Of a stretch of 64,000 nt of DNA, positions 49,139 through 57,900 are shown in pieces. The stretch is from the NCBI RefSeq assembly GCF_003947455.1, contig NZ_QHJH01000025.1, forward strand, positions 1 through 64,000, read 5' to 3'. The position numbers and the translations under genes were made by a program. Source of the stretch: Streptomyces sp. WAC 04229. Lineage in GTDB: Bacteria > Actinomycetota > Actinomycetes > Streptomycetales > Streptomycetaceae. The notes under the pieces are model-generated. The model saw nothing but the letters and a program-made list of their open reading frames with translations, ran no database searches and had not been told where the DNA came from. Every line of letters starts with the position of its first letter. Positions within the stretch are counted from its first letter, which is position 1.

Positions 49139-50530
49139 CTAGCTCTCCTTATGCAGTGCGGGCATGGCGCCGTCGCGTGATGGCGAGGCGGGCATCAGTT
49201 GAGTGGCGGATCGCCAGCACGCGCGCACCAAGGTTCCGGTGCTGTCCCCCGCTGGGGTGGCGAAGGTTAGTTCTCCGCCGAAGCGACGCAGTTCCTTGGC
49301 CATGACGGACAGACTGGTTTTGGGATCCCTCAGGACGTCGTGGGGCATGCCGCAGCCGTCGTCGCGGACAAGGACCTCCACCCTGATGGCCTGGGGGTCG
49401 TCGTGTCGGTAGCGCACGGTGCATGCGACCTGTTTGGCGCCAGCTTTGAGTGCATTGGTCACAAGATCAGAGATGAGGCGGCGCGTCAGCTGTCGGTCGG
49501 CATCTCCCATGGTCAGGGAATGCGCTTCGGGGTTCAGAGTGCACCGTCGACGCAATTCCAGGGGGAGGATCGCTACCGCGGCGTCCCAGAGTTCTCCCAG
49601 GGGTGGCGGGGAGTCCGAGGAGACCGATGCCGTCCCCCGGGATGTACGGATCGACTCTTCCATCTGCACAAGGGTGTTGCGCAGCAGCGAGCGCACCTCG
49701 TTGCGCTTGTAGTGAGGGCTCTCCAGAGCGTTGAGGATGCTGCCGACGGCGTTCTTGCCCACGCTGTGGAGCTCGCCCGCTTCCCGAATCCGTGCAGCCT
49801 GTTCGGCATCGGCAACCGTTTCGGCCGAGGCGAGCAAGACCTGGTCGAAGACGAGCCAGGTCAGGCGGAGCGAAAGGATGCTCAGTACAAGGACGATGCG
49901 GAGGGTTAGGGGGACCGCCGCCAGGGACGGTGTCCAGGCAGGAAGGAACATCAGGGCCATCAGCAGGGCGACGCCGGGAGGGACAGCGTGACGCAGCCAG
50001 TTCAGGACAGGCGAGGGAGGGCCTGCGCTTTGTTCCGCGCCGAAGGTGATCTCCTTCTGCGGGGCGTAGTAGCCCGGGTCGAGTATGACGTTCAAGAAGA
50101 CGGACCACGTGAAAACGGCCACTGCGACGAGAGCGACTGCCAGTTCCTGGGGTGAGAACCCGGTGACGGCCCACCAACCTCCGTAGAGAGTGCTGGCGAG
50201 CAGGATGCCGCCCCCCTCAAGAATCCCAGGCAAATCGAATGTGGCTCGACCGCGCGTGCCGTCGAGGTGGGCGGCCACCCGGTCTAAGGCCGGCACCGAT
50301 TCAAGGTGTTCAAGCAGAGCCGGCCGGGCGTGCACATGCGCCAGGACACTGCCCATGGTCACTGGAAGCAGTTGCAGGAAGACTCGCGCTTGGTCCTGTG
50401 GATCGCAGAGCAGCGCAACGATCCACAGGACGGCGACGCACCCCAGCCTCAGCCAGGAGGTGATGCGGTGAAGGGCGTCCAGAGCGCGAAGCGCCGTCGC
50501 CCAGACAACTTCTTGCCGCTCAATCTTCAT
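49139..50530 (-). CDS. Membrane sensor histidine kinase
   Basis: The 463-residue protein has several hydrophobic segments in the first 240 residues, a dimerisation helix with REAGELHSVGKNAVG (H255 the likely phospho-histidine), an N box DLVTNALKAG and a G box DDGCGMPHDV followed by KTSLSVMAKELRRFGGEL. It is therefore a complete kinase. The three genes kinase-regulator-membrane protein are spaced or overlapped by 2-4 bases. The stimulus is unknown. Confidence 0.88.
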   Translation of the reverse strand: MKIERQEVVWATALRALDALHRITSWLRLGCVAVLWIVALLCDPQDQARVFLQLLPVTMGSVLAHVHARPALLEHLESVPALDRVAAHLDGTRGRATFDLPGILEGGGILLASTLYGGWWAVTGFSPQELAVALVAVAVFTWSVFLNVILDPGYYAPQKEITFGAEQSAGPPSPVLNWLRHAVPPGVALLMALMFLPAWTPSLAAVPLTLRIVLVLSILSLRLTWLVFDQVLLASAETVADAEQAARIREAGELHSVGKNAVGSILNALESPHYKRNEVRSLLRNTLVQMEESIRTSRGTASVSSDSPPPLGELWDAAVAILPLELRRRCTLNPEAHSLTMGDADRQLTRRLISDLVTNALKAGAKQVACTVRYRHDDPQAIRVEVLVRDDGCGMPHDVLRDPKTSLSVMAKELRRFGGELTFATPAGDSTGTLVRACWRSATQLMPASPSRDGAMPALHKES

Positions 50531-50676
50531 CGCACCCCCCAGAGGCTTGGCCCGTCAACACGTGCAAGTCTCCACATGCGGCCACGCGAGGGGGAGCAAT
50601 ACATCGCAATCCTTGTGACATCTCATCGCACGCAGTGATGGCGTAGAACGCAGAGCTGTGTCATACTGAGTGGGCG

Positions 50677-50718
50677 GACCCGGCCCATGTACTTGGGGAA
50701 ACCGGGTCTAGCTTATTT
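50677..50718. terminator. Hairpin with T run
   Basis: GACCCGG pairs with CCGGGTC (50702-50708), followed by TTATTTTT on the plus strand. It separates the kinase and DUF3800 genes. Confidence 0.6.
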
Positions 50719-50806
50719 TTGGGGTCCGGAGCCGTGGTCTCTCTGCCGTCCGAGAGAACTCATCCTCCCGCGCATGACCGCAGCCAGCAGGCAAGACTCG
50801 GGACTG

Positions 50807-51478
50807 CTACAAGTGCAGCGGTACGTCAGCGGCAGGCAGGTGACGCCCCCACCAATCCCACATGAACTTTTTGCCTGCATGCTTCAGAGTGGCCTGATAA
50901 GCGGTGTAAGCCAGCAGGTCAGCGACCTGGACCGGCTGGTTGGTGTCAGAGGCTGCGAACCAGGGATCTTCCACGATGTGCCTGGTGGCTAGCTTCAGCT
51001 TCCGATGCTCACGCTGATAGGACAGGTCCGAGCCATCGCCGTCCATCACAATGATGCCGTGGTCACCGGAACCAGCGAGCTGTCGATCAAGATGATGAAG
51101 AGTCGCTGTGTACACCGCGGCCCGTTCCTCACCGTACGCTGCTCCCTTCTTGTCAGTGCACCGGTACACGGCCCCGGCCCGGGCACTAGGCATGTACGCC
51201 AGCTGAGCAAGCGCCTGCTGAGCCACCACGCGCCGATTTTCCTTTGACCGGTTCCACCTCGCGTCAGTCGAAGGTCGGTCACGACCGTTGATGAACTTCG
51301 TCGAGTGGATCTCGAAGTCCGCTGGGATGCCGGTGTCGCGGTACAACTTCTTGCGGAAGTCCAGCCAACAGCGCAGAGCTCTGCTCCAGTAGACGATGTC
51401 TATCTCCAGCCAGCCGTAGACGATGAATCCGGTGTCAACCGTGCCCGAGTCGTCTAGGTAGAAAATTCTAGTTGCCAC
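50807..51478 (-). CDS. DUF3800-domain protein
   Basis: The protein starts VATRIFYLDDSGTVDTGFIV, has DFEIHSTKFINGRD and HGIIVMDGDGSD and ends near ADLLAYTAYQATLKHAGKKF. These acidic motifs (YxDDSG, MDxDGSD, QxADLLAY) fit DUF3800, an RNase H-like family frequent in mobile and defence islands. The GTG at 51478 lacks a clear ribosome binding site; longer frames run over the tpg remnant on the other strand. The N-terminal boundary is thus uncertain. Confidence 0.8.
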   Translation of the reverse strand: MATRIFYLDDSGTVDTGFIVYGWLEIDIVYWSRALRCWLDFRKKLYRDTGIPADFEIHSTKFINGRDRPSTDARWNRSKENRRVVAQQALAQLAYMPSARAGAVYRCTDKKGAAYGEERAAVYTATLHHLDRQLAGSGDHGIIVMDGDGSDLSYQREHRKLKLATRHIVEDPWFAASDTNQPVQVADLLAYTAYQATLKHAGKKFMWDWWGRHLPAADVPLHL

Positions 51479-51496
51479 AGTCCCAAACTTAGCCAC

Positions 51497-51998
51497 GTGA
51501 GGGACCTTCAACAGCCGGAATGGCAGGATTGCCTCGGGCAGGAGTGGTGTGACCTCGTCCATTGCGCGAAGGCCGTCGTGCAGGTGCTTGATGTCGCCGC
51601 CGACCCCGTGGACCGCTACCGTTCGCGGTGCCCGCAAGCATGCCCGCGCGGATGTCGCCGCGAAGATCGACGACGTGGTGCGCTCCCATTGGCAGCCGCA
51701 GGTGCGCAAGCAGGCCGCCGCCACCGGCATCACGGGGGAGACCCGGGCCCCGTTCGGCTACACCGCGCCGGTCGGCACGACCGACGACGGACGGTTCCGG
51801 CGACTTCCCGTGCACCTTCCCCCGGAGTACGCCCGCCGCCTGTTCGAGGCCCGCGACGCGGGTGCCAGCGACCAGCAGATGCGCGGAATCATCGCCGAAG
51901 GGTTTAAGGAAGTGTATTTCCAGGACGGTGGCGGTCGCGCTATGGGACTGTCGGAGGTGGAAATCAACGACATCGACTACCTCGATCTGGACTACTAA
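51497..51998 (+). pseudogene. Decayed second tpg
   Basis: The frame from about 51630 encodes ADVAAKIDDVVRSHWQPQVR, GETRAPFGYTAPVGTTDDGR and ends EVEINDIDYLDLDY, clearly homologous to Tpg. Upstream, Tpg-like residues (AVVQVLDVAADPVDRYRS aligning with the helix-turn-helix) are in another frame, and the start is not recognisable. It is therefore a frame-broken copy lacking a proper N-terminus. An ORF from 51549 would give a 149-residue protein with an unrelated start. Confidence 0.8.
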
Positions 51999-52012
51999 AT
52001 TCGGAGCCCTTT

Positions 52013-52162
52013 ATGGCGAGCATCAACTACCCGTACCCGTACCCGGACCCGAAGAACGAAGCCGAACGCGCGGCGAACCGCCAGGCCGCTGACGACTACC
52101 AGCGCCAGGAGGAGGAAGGCCACAACTTCCTCGACTGGGAGAGGGAGCTGGAATGGCGCTGA
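52013..52162 (+). CDS. Small Pro/Tyr-rich protein, 49 aa
   Basis: The ATG at 52013 (GGAG upstream) encodes MASINYPYPYPDPKNEAERA and a charged tail; the DNA repeats CCGTAC. It follows the tpg remnant by 14 bp and overlaps the next gene by 10 bp. Confidence 0.6.
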   Translation: MASINYPYPYPDPKNEAERAANRQAADDYQRQEEEGHNFLDWERELEWR

Positions 52163-52506
52163 CGGAACTCGAAGCCCTCGCGGCCCGCGTGCGCTTCGAC
52201 CTCGCGAGCGCCGGCTTCACCTCGGTGGCGCCCGGCCACGAGGACGACCCCGAAGGCGGCCTCCTCGTCTCCGTCTTCGAGGACCTGGACCACGTGCACG
52301 TCAGCTGGGGCATGCACGACCGGCTCCACGAGGCCGCGACCGACATGCAGGACGCCGGCCGCCAGAGCGAGGACGTGGTCATCCGCTACGAGACCACCCG
52401 CGCCACGATGCACCTCGCCCTCGGCAGCATCCTCAACGCCTTCGGCTACCACACCAGGCCGCACGCCCTCGGCTTCGGCCACATCATCCGGCCCACCACC
52501 CAGTAG
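52153..52506 (+). CDS. Hypothetical protein, 117 aa
   Basis: It begins MALTELEALAARVRFDLASA, has strand-rich GGLLVSVFEDLDHVHVSWG and then helices. It has no family recognised. It is followed after 14 bases by the DUF6247 gene. Confidence 0.68.
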   Translation: MALTELEALAARVRFDLASAGFTSVAPGHEDDPEGGLLVSVFEDLDHVHVSWGMHDRLHEAATDMQDAGRQSEDVVIRYETTRATMHLALGSILNAFGYHTRPHALGFGHIIRPTTQ

Positions 52507-52520
52507 GAGGGGATCTGTCC

Positions 52521-52889
52521 ATGCCCGCATCCACGGCCACCCGGCGCGCGTACCGTGAGGAGACGACCCGCCGGGAGGACCAGATGAGCGCGCAGCCCGA
52601 CCACGCACCCGTCACGCCGTACGCCCCCGCGCCCGGGGCGCCGGCCGAACTCCTCGCCCAGCTGCGCGCCGACCGGCGCGCGGACACCTGGGTACCGGCC
52701 TTCGAGCGGGAGTGGGCGGCCGCCCTCGAGGAATCGCGGCGCACGTTCTCCCTCGCACCGCTGTACGAGGTCGTCCAGGAGTGGCAGGGCCGTCTCGCCT
52801 CCGCCCCGGCCGTCGACGCGTTCGTCGCCTCCGGCTACGACGACAGCGAGTTCATCGACATGGCGGAGCTTCGCGGGCGGCGCCGGTGA
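52521..52889 (+). CDS. DUF6247-like protein (possible antitoxin)
   Basis: The 122-residue protein contains WVPAFEREWAAALEESRRTF and SLAPLYEVVQEWQGRLASAP with a C-terminal SGYDDSEFIDMAEL, as in DUF6247. Such genes sit directly before RelE/ParE-like genes in actinomycetes. The next gene starts inside the stop (GTGA). A toxin-antitoxin role is inferred from this layout. Confidence 0.75.
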   Translation: MPASTATRRAYREETTRREDQMSAQPDHAPVTPYAPAPGAPAELLAQLRADRRADTWVPAFEREWAAALEESRRTFSLAPLYEVVQEWQGRLASAPAVDAFVASGYDDSEFIDMAELRGRRR

Positions 52890-53146
52890 CCCAACAGCCG
52901 TACGCGGTCCGCTTCTCCGCCCCGGCCGCGAAGGTCCTCGCCACCCTGCCCGAGCACGTCGAAGACATGGTGTGGGACGTCCTGGACGCCGCCGCCGGCG
53001 ACCCGTGGGGCTTTCGGCAGTGGAACACGGAGGACCCCGAGGGCGAGGACGTCCGGCACGCCTCCGTCGGCCAGCTCTCCCTCACCTACTGGGTGAACCG
53101 CCCCATGCGACGCCTGTCCGTCCTCACCATCACCTGGCTCGGATAG
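52886..53146 (+). CDS. RelE/ParE-like protein (possible toxin)
   Basis: The 86-residue protein has VRFSAPAAKVLATLPEHVED, MVWDVLDAAAGDPWG and the C-terminal strand pattern RRLSVLTITWLG typical of the ParE/RelE fold. A truncated N-terminal copy lies at 54348 and a C-terminal fragment at 59084, so this pair belongs to a duplicated family on the plasmid. It is followed by a perfect hairpin. Confidence 0.75.
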   Translation: MTQQPYAVRFSAPAAKVLATLPEHVEDMVWDVLDAAAGDPWGFRQWNTEDPEGEDVRHASVGQLSLTYWVNRPMRRLSVLTITWLG

Positions 53147-53163
53147 CCACCCAGTGGCAACGC

Positions 53164-53196
53164 CCTGACCCCGGCATCGCAACTGCCGGGGTCAGG
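53164..53196. terminator. Hairpin, 13-bp perfect arms (shared element)
   Basis: CCTGACCCCGGCA pairs exactly with TGCCGGGGTCAGG and is followed by TCGTTTCGCATCGT. The same element occurs at 57100-57147. Confidence 0.82.
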
Positions 53197-53254
53197 TCGT
53201 TTCGCATCGTAGCCATCTGCGTCCTGCATGGCCTGCCACTGCCGTTCCGCCGCT

Positions 53255-54244
53255 CTACGCCCAAGGCGAGGCGGTGATCTGCATGTTGTTCCTGCCGAGC
53301 TGCCATCGGCCGGGTGCTGCCTGATGGAAGGCGGGGAAGCGGTGCAGGAGCCGCCCCAGTCCGTCCATCTGCCGGCGGTGCGGTTCCTGAACCGCGGCGG
53401 GGAGCGCGGCGAGGATGTCGGTCCGGGTCATTGGCTCGGGCGCGCGGGCGAGCAGGCGAGCGACCTGCGAGAGCACGTCGTCCCCAGCGGCGCCGCGCTG
53501 CGCCTGAGCCCAGTCGCGCCCGTGCACCTCATGCTGGACGAACGGCTCGCCCAGGATCTTGAAGGCCTCCGTGCCGAACCGGGCAAGCTTCGCGCGAGTA
53601 TCGCTGGAGAACCGGCTGCGGTTGAGGTACGCATAGGAGCCGACGGCGGCAACCGCCACGGTGGCAGCCACCGGGTGGGCTCGGGCCAGCCGTACGGCTC
53701 CGGCCAGACCATATCCGGCTCCCACGATCGTGCTGGTACTGCCCTGCATGCCCGCCTCCGCCTTGCCAATCCTCCCCAGCACAGCCCGGATCGCTTCCCA
53801 GTTCGGGACGGCGGCGCCCTGGCGGATCAGGTCACGGTCGGCGGCCAGCAGGACCACGGGGGCGAGTACGCCGGCGAGCTGGAGGATGCCGACGTCGCTG
53901 AGGTCCTCGTGGGCGAGCTTGTGGGCGGCCGCCGTCATGGGAAGCCCGTTCACGTCTACGACGTGCAGCAGCGGCACGTACTGCTGCCACCACAGCCGCT
54001 CCGCCTGGGCGAGATCGAAGGTACCGCCCTCGCGCTTGCGGTCGGCCAGCACACGAGGGACTTCCGCCCATACGTAGTGAGGGATGAACCCGCGCAGCGT
54101 CCCGTGCCGCATCCCGGCGAGGATCGAGGACGGCTGGCCGCGCTTCAGGGCCGCGGTGACGTCCGATGTGAGCACCGAGGTGTCGAAGACTCCGAGCCGG
54201 AAGCCGCCGCCGGTCAACGGCACGGGATAGGCGCTGCTGTACAT
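53255..54244 (-). CDS. PIN-domain protein with membrane segment
   Basis: The protein has LGVFDTSVLTSDVTAALKRG (first Asp), FIPHYVWAEVPRVLADRK (Glu) and HEDLSDVGILQLAGV plus LLAADRDLI (Asp), the acidic set of a PIN nuclease. One hydrophobic region (AGAVRLARAHPVAATVAVAA) follows at about residue 185, then a C-terminal helical domain with GRRQMDGLGRLLHRFP-like sequence. The ATG at 54244 is chosen; an earlier TTG at 54265 overlaps the GGAGG. No small antitoxin partner is seen. Confidence 0.75.
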   Translation of the reverse strand: MYSSAYPVPLTGGGFRLGVFDTSVLTSDVTAALKRGQPSSILAGMRHGTLRGFIPHYVWAEVPRVLADRKREGGTFDLAQAERLWWQQYVPLLHVVDVNGLPMTAAAHKLAHEDLSDVGILQLAGVLAPVVLLAADRDLIRQGAAVPNWEAIRAVLGRIGKAEAGMQGSTSTIVGAGYGLAGAVRLARAHPVAATVAVAAVGSYAYLNRSRFSSDTRAKLARFGTEAFKILGEPFVQHEVHGRDWAQAQRGAAGDDVLSQVARLLARAPEPMTRTDILAALPAAVQEPHRRQMDGLGRLLHRFPAFHQAAPGRWQLGRNNMQITASPWA

Positions 54245-54347
54245 GACGTGAGCGTAGGCCTCCAACAGGTCCTTGATGCAGGGGTTTTCCCCGGCGGCAG
54301 GACTTGGCGGGGCCGGGGATGTCAGTGGGGTGGGCCATCACCGGTGT

Positions 54348-54512
54348 ATGCCGCAGAAGGAGCTCCTCCCACCGACCCCGGGGGCGAAGGTGCTCGCCGC
54401 GCTGCCCGAGCACGCGGAGCAGATGATCTGGGGCGTCCTGGGCGCCGAGGCTGATGAGATGGCTGGCTGCGTCCAGCGATGCCTGCAAAGGCTGACGCAC
54501 CAAATGTCGTGA
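54348..54512 (+). pseudogene. RelE-like N-terminal remnant
   Basis: PGAKVLAALPEHAEQMIWGV matches the start of the RelE-like protein at 52886, but the sequence diverges after GAEADE and stops early. It is a truncated duplicate. Confidence 0.72.
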
Positions 54513-54556
54513 GGGTGACCCGATTGTCAGACCCCTCTGGCAGGCTGACTGACACG

Positions 54557-54576
54557 TCGTAACGGCGCTGTTACGA
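54557..54576. promoter_or_regulatory. TCGTAAC-n6-GTTACGA operator-like repeat
   Basis: A perfect 7-bp inverted repeat 13 bp before the TTG start of the HNH-helicase gene. It likely controls that module. Confidence 0.6.
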
Positions 54577-54589
54577 GAGGGGTTTCGCG

Positions 54590-56494
54590 TTGCCCGAAGA
54601 CTTCCGTGACTCACGTCGGTCATTCAACTCGAGTGAGCGAGTGGCGCTCTTTCTCGCCGCTGGGGGCAAGTGCGGAGCCTGTGGCTCCCCCCTGTTGCCC
54701 GGATGGCACGCCGACCACAAACAGGCGTGGACGCATGGCGGCCCTACCGACGTAGTCAACGGCCAGGCTCTGTGCCCGGCATGCAACCTGAGCAAGGGAG
54801 ACCGATCCATGGGTTGGACTGGGCCGAGCCTGCGTGGCTGGCAGCGCGAAGCACTGGATGCCTACCTCGGCTCCAACTCGGACGACTTCTTGACCGTCGC
54901 AACGCCCGGAGCCGGCAAGACGACCTTCGCTCTCCGTGTGGCCCACGAGCTGCTGACAGCTGGCGTCATCACGCGCGTGATCGTCGTCGTCCCCACCGAG
55001 CATCTCAAGGTCCAGTGGGCCGACAACGCACACAAATGCGGCATCGCCCTCGATCCGTCCACGAAGAACGCGGACGGACTCGAGAACCCCTCCGACTACA
55101 AGGGCGCTGTCCTGACCTATGCGCAGGTCGCCTCGACTCCGGATCTTCACCGTCTGGGCTGCGGCCAACGGCCGACCTTGGTCATCCTCGACGAGATTCA
55201 CCACGCCGGTGACGAGAAGGCGTGGGGCGCTGCGGTGCAGACGGCCTTCGGCCCTGCGCGCCGACGGCTGGCGATGTCAGGCACACCGTTCCGCTCGGAC
55301 AACAACCCCATCCCATTCGTGCAGTATGGCGAAGACGGAAAGTCCCAGGCCGACTACTCCTACGGGTACGGACGGGCGATCCGCGACGGCGTCTGCCGCC
55401 AGGTCGACTTCCACTTCTACGACGGCGAGATGAAGTGGCAGGGCTCAGACCACGTCACCTCCAGCGCGAACCTGTCGGCGGAGCTCCAACGAAGCGATGC
55501 ATCGGCCGCCCTTGAAACTGCTTTGGACCCAGGCACCGGCTGGATGCGCAAGCTGCTCGGGCACGCCGACAACGCCCTCCGACAACTGCGCACCGAAGTC
55601 CCCAAGGCTGGGGGACTGGTCATCGCCTATCGAGGCTCGCAGGCACGGGCGTACGCGCAAATGCTCTTCGAGATCACCGGTGAAAGGCCCACGGTCGTCC
55701 TCAGTGAGGACGGCCCTGAAGCGAACGCCGGCATCGAAGCCTTCGCCCAGAGCACTGCTCGCTGGCTGGTGGCAGTGCGCATGGTCTCCGAAGGCGTCGA
55801 CGTACCGCGTCTCGCCGTGGGCGTCTACGCAACCCAGACCAAGACCGAGATGTTCTTCCGCCAGGCCGTAGGCCGGTTCGTGCGTCGAAAGAAGGACGAA
55901 GAACACCCCGCCCTCATCTTCGCCCCGGCGATCGCTCCCCTGCGGGTTCTGGCAGCCCAGGTGGAGAAGGAGATCCAGCACGAGCTCAAGCTGGAGGAAG
56001 AGGAGTTCGAGAAGGAGCAGGGAGAGGAGTCAAACGGGCAACAGACCTTCGAGCTGTTCGCCAGGATTCCGATCGCTGCCTCCGAGCCGACGTTCGACCG
56101 GGCCATCCATGGTGGTGAGGAGTACACGCCCGAGGAACACGAGTACGCACAGCGCATGCTGCAGCAGTACTCCTTCCCCTCCAGCGCCTTGCCCTCCCTG
56201 CGCCAGATGGTCAGGGAACAGCTCGGAGTCCCCCAAGCGCGCGTCACCATTGAGACTCCGGCGCCCGCAAAGGACGCCAACGCAGGTACCCCCGCGTTCC
56301 GGCTCCGCAAGCTGAAGCGGGACGAGGTGAGCCGCCTCGCACGCCGAATCAGCATCGTGGCGGGTCTTGAGCATGCGGTTGTACAAGGCAGGATCAACGA
56401 GGCGATGGGCGTCCGCAAGCGCGCGGATGCCAGTATCAAGCAGCTCGAGACCGGTGCCGCCTTCGCTCACCGGTGGCTGAAGGAGATCACGTGA
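54590..56494 (+). CDS. HNH nuclease - SF2 helicase fusion
   Basis: A TTG start with GAGAGGGG upstream. Residues 28-70 are an HNH domain: C28-x2-C31, WHADHKQAW (H40, H43), N57 and C62-x2-C65. Residues 80-440 are a superfamily-2 helicase: Walker A TPGAGKT (105-111), DEIHH (201-205), SGTPF (230-234), motif V-like VRMVSEGVDVPR and motif VI RQAVGRFVRR (424-433). The C-terminal 200 residues are charged and helical. A nuclease joined to a DNA translocase plus a coupled partner gene is the build of many defence or replication-interference systems; the actual role is inferred. Confidence 0.88.
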   Translation: MPEDFRDSRRSFNSSERVALFLAAGGKCGACGSPLLPGWHADHKQAWTHGGPTDVVNGQALCPACNLSKGDRSMGWTGPSLRGWQREALDAYLGSNSDDFLTVATPGAGKTTFALRVAHELLTAGVITRVIVVVPTEHLKVQWADNAHKCGIALDPSTKNADGLENPSDYKGAVLTYAQVASTPDLHRLGCGQRPTLVILDEIHHAGDEKAWGAAVQTAFGPARRRLAMSGTPFRSDNNPIPFVQYGEDGKSQADYSYGYGRAIRDGVCRQVDFHFYDGEMKWQGSDHVTSSANLSAELQRSDASAALETALDPGTGWMRKLLGHADNALRQLRTEVPKAGGLVIAYRGSQARAYAQMLFEITGERPTVVLSEDGPEANAGIEAFAQSTARWLVAVRMVSEGVDVPRLAVGVYATQTKTEMFFRQAVGRFVRRKKDEEHPALIFAPAIAPLRVLAAQVEKEIQHELKLEEEEFEKEQGEESNGQQTFELFARIPIAASEPTFDRAIHGGEEYTPEEHEYAQRMLQQYSFPSSALPSLRQMVREQLGVPQARVTIETPAPAKDANAGTPAFRLRKLKRDEVSRLARRISIVAGLEHAVVQGRINEAMGVRKRADASIKQLETGAAFAHRWLKEIT

Positions 56495-57081
56495 CCGATT
56501 CCAGCCCGCTCCGGGCCCGCGGAAGCCTCATCGACGCGCTCTCGTCGACTGTGGACCGGGGCGGGCACGGCCTGAAGCACACACCGCCCCTTCTGAGTCG
56601 TGTGCTGGAAGAAGGGGCCTGGCAGGAGTTCGAGACCGTCCGCGGTGAAGTCGTGCAGCACACGGACTTCGTCGACTTCGTGACGACTCCGCCTCTGAAA
56701 GGACTGGGCGCGACAGTCGACCTGGTACGGCGGATGGTCGCTGATGACCCAGCCGCCCTCGACCTGCTCGACCGCGCCCTAGGAGGCGAGAAAACCTCTC
56801 GCGATCCCGACCCCCACAGCAGTGAAGCAACGCCTCCCAGCGCCAAGCAGGCAGCCGCACTACGGCGCCTACAGAAGGACGCGCCAGAACTCCATGCCCG
56901 GGTCCTGGCTGGAGAGCTGAGCGCGCACGCAGCCATGGTCCAGGGAGGCTTCCGGGCTCGCACGATCAGCGTGCCGGTGTCCAAGCCAGAGTCAGCAGCG
57001 CGGGCACTCAGAAAGAATCTCAAACCGGAAGAACTCGCACATCTCATCAAGCTGCTCAGCGAAGAGGAACCAGCAGAATGA
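56491..57081 (+). CDS. Partner protein of the HNH-helicase, 196 aa
   Basis: The GTG at 56491 overlaps the helicase stop and has GGAG five bases upstream. The protein starts MTDSSPLRARGSLIDALSST. A later segment SAKQAAALRRLQKDAPELHA, then RVLAGELSAHAAMVQGGFRA, is the pattern seen in ParB-like and phage DNA-binding proteins. It ends in a helix with LIKLLSEEEPAE. It probably gives DNA or partner recognition to the helicase. Confidence 0.75.
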   Translation: MTDSSPLRARGSLIDALSSTVDRGGHGLKHTPPLLSRVLEEGAWQEFETVRGEVVQHTDFVDFVTTPPLKGLGATVDLVRRMVADDPAALDLLDRALGGEKTSRDPDPHSSEATPPSAKQAAALRRLQKDAPELHARVLAGELSAHAAMVQGGFRARTISVPVSKPESAARALRKNLKPEELAHLIKLLSEEEPAE

Positions 57082-57099
57082 CGCTGTCGCTCTGCTAGG

Positions 57100-57133
57100 C
57101 CCCGACCCCGGCATTGCAGTTGCTGGGTCGGGG
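57100..57133. terminator. Shared hairpin element, second copy
   Basis: CCCCGACCC pairs with GGGTCGGGG, followed by CGTTTCGCATCGTC, the same flank as at 53164-53210. Confidence 0.75.
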
Positions 57134-57190
57134 CGTTTCGCATCGTCGACGGCCGTCCAGCGGTAGTCACCGGGCGGCAACTGGCAGTCA

Positions 57191-57682
57191 TCAGCGGCTG
57201 CGGGGCCGTTCGGCACCGAGCTGGACCTCGCGCAGGCACTCACGGCAGTCCGGCAGGCCGTCCACGACACGGCCCTCCTGCGTCGACCAGCTGAAGCCGC
57301 ACAGCGCCTTCGGCCGGGGGCGCCGGGGATCGCCGGAGGCGGCGTGGGAACCGTAGCCCGGCACGTTCCACACGACCGGCGTCCCACCGTCGTACGGAGC
57401 GCCCGTGGGCCAGGTGTAGGCGGCCTCGGTCGTGGTGCAGCGCATCCGCAGATCGGGGCCCTCCCAGCGGTCACCCCGCCGGGCCGCGGCCGCCGCGTCG
57501 ACGGCGTCGGCCAGGCGCTCGAAGGACAGGTCGTAGTCCGTCATGTGGCTCCAGCTCCCCGGCTCCTGCTTCGCGACCAGGGCGCGGAACTCCAGCAGCA
57601 GCCGTTCCAGGTCGTGCCGCCCGACCCGCAGGGTGTCGCTCTCCTCGTCGTACGCGTCGTCAGGGGTGATCTTCACGGGCAT
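57191..57682 (-). CDS. Hypothetical protein with C-terminal cysteines, 163 aa
   Basis: The ATG at 57682 (MPVKITPDDAYDEESDTLRV) starts a mixed alpha/beta protein. The end has ALCGFSWSTQEGRVVDGLPD followed by CRECL, so three cysteines may bind metal. No family recognised. Confidence 0.72.
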   Translation of the reverse strand: MPVKITPDDAYDEESDTLRVGRHDLERLLLEFRALVAKQEPGSWSHMTDYDLSFERLADAVDAAAAARRGDRWEGPDLRMRCTTTEAAYTWPTGAPYDGGTPVVWNVPGYGSHAASGDPRRPRPKALCGFSWSTQEGRVVDGLPDCRECLREVQLGAERPRSR

Positions 57683-57766
57683 CGCACTGCTCCTTGTTCA
57701 CGCACACTGGTGGGCTGAGTGTGCTGGGGCCGAGGGCATCCCCGCAGCCACCGCACCCCGTGTCAC

Positions 57767-57834
57767 GCTGTGAGGCCTATGAGCCTCACAGCCTGTTTCC
57801 CCGGTAGACGGCGGTGAGCTGTGAGGGTGTGAGG
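57767..57834. promoter_or_regulatory. TGTGAG boxes upstream of an HTH gene
   Basis: GCTGTGAGGC at 57767-57776 and its exact complement at 57783-57792 form a hairpin or operator, and GCTGTGAGGGTGTGAGG follows at 57818-57834. Further TGTGAG boxes lie on the other side of the gene, at 58713-58780. Confidence 0.5.
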
Positions 57835-57900
57835 TGGAGCTCGCGCGCCACGCTCCCGCGCGCCCTGGTGGAGCCCGCCAGCGCGCAGGACGATGGAATC

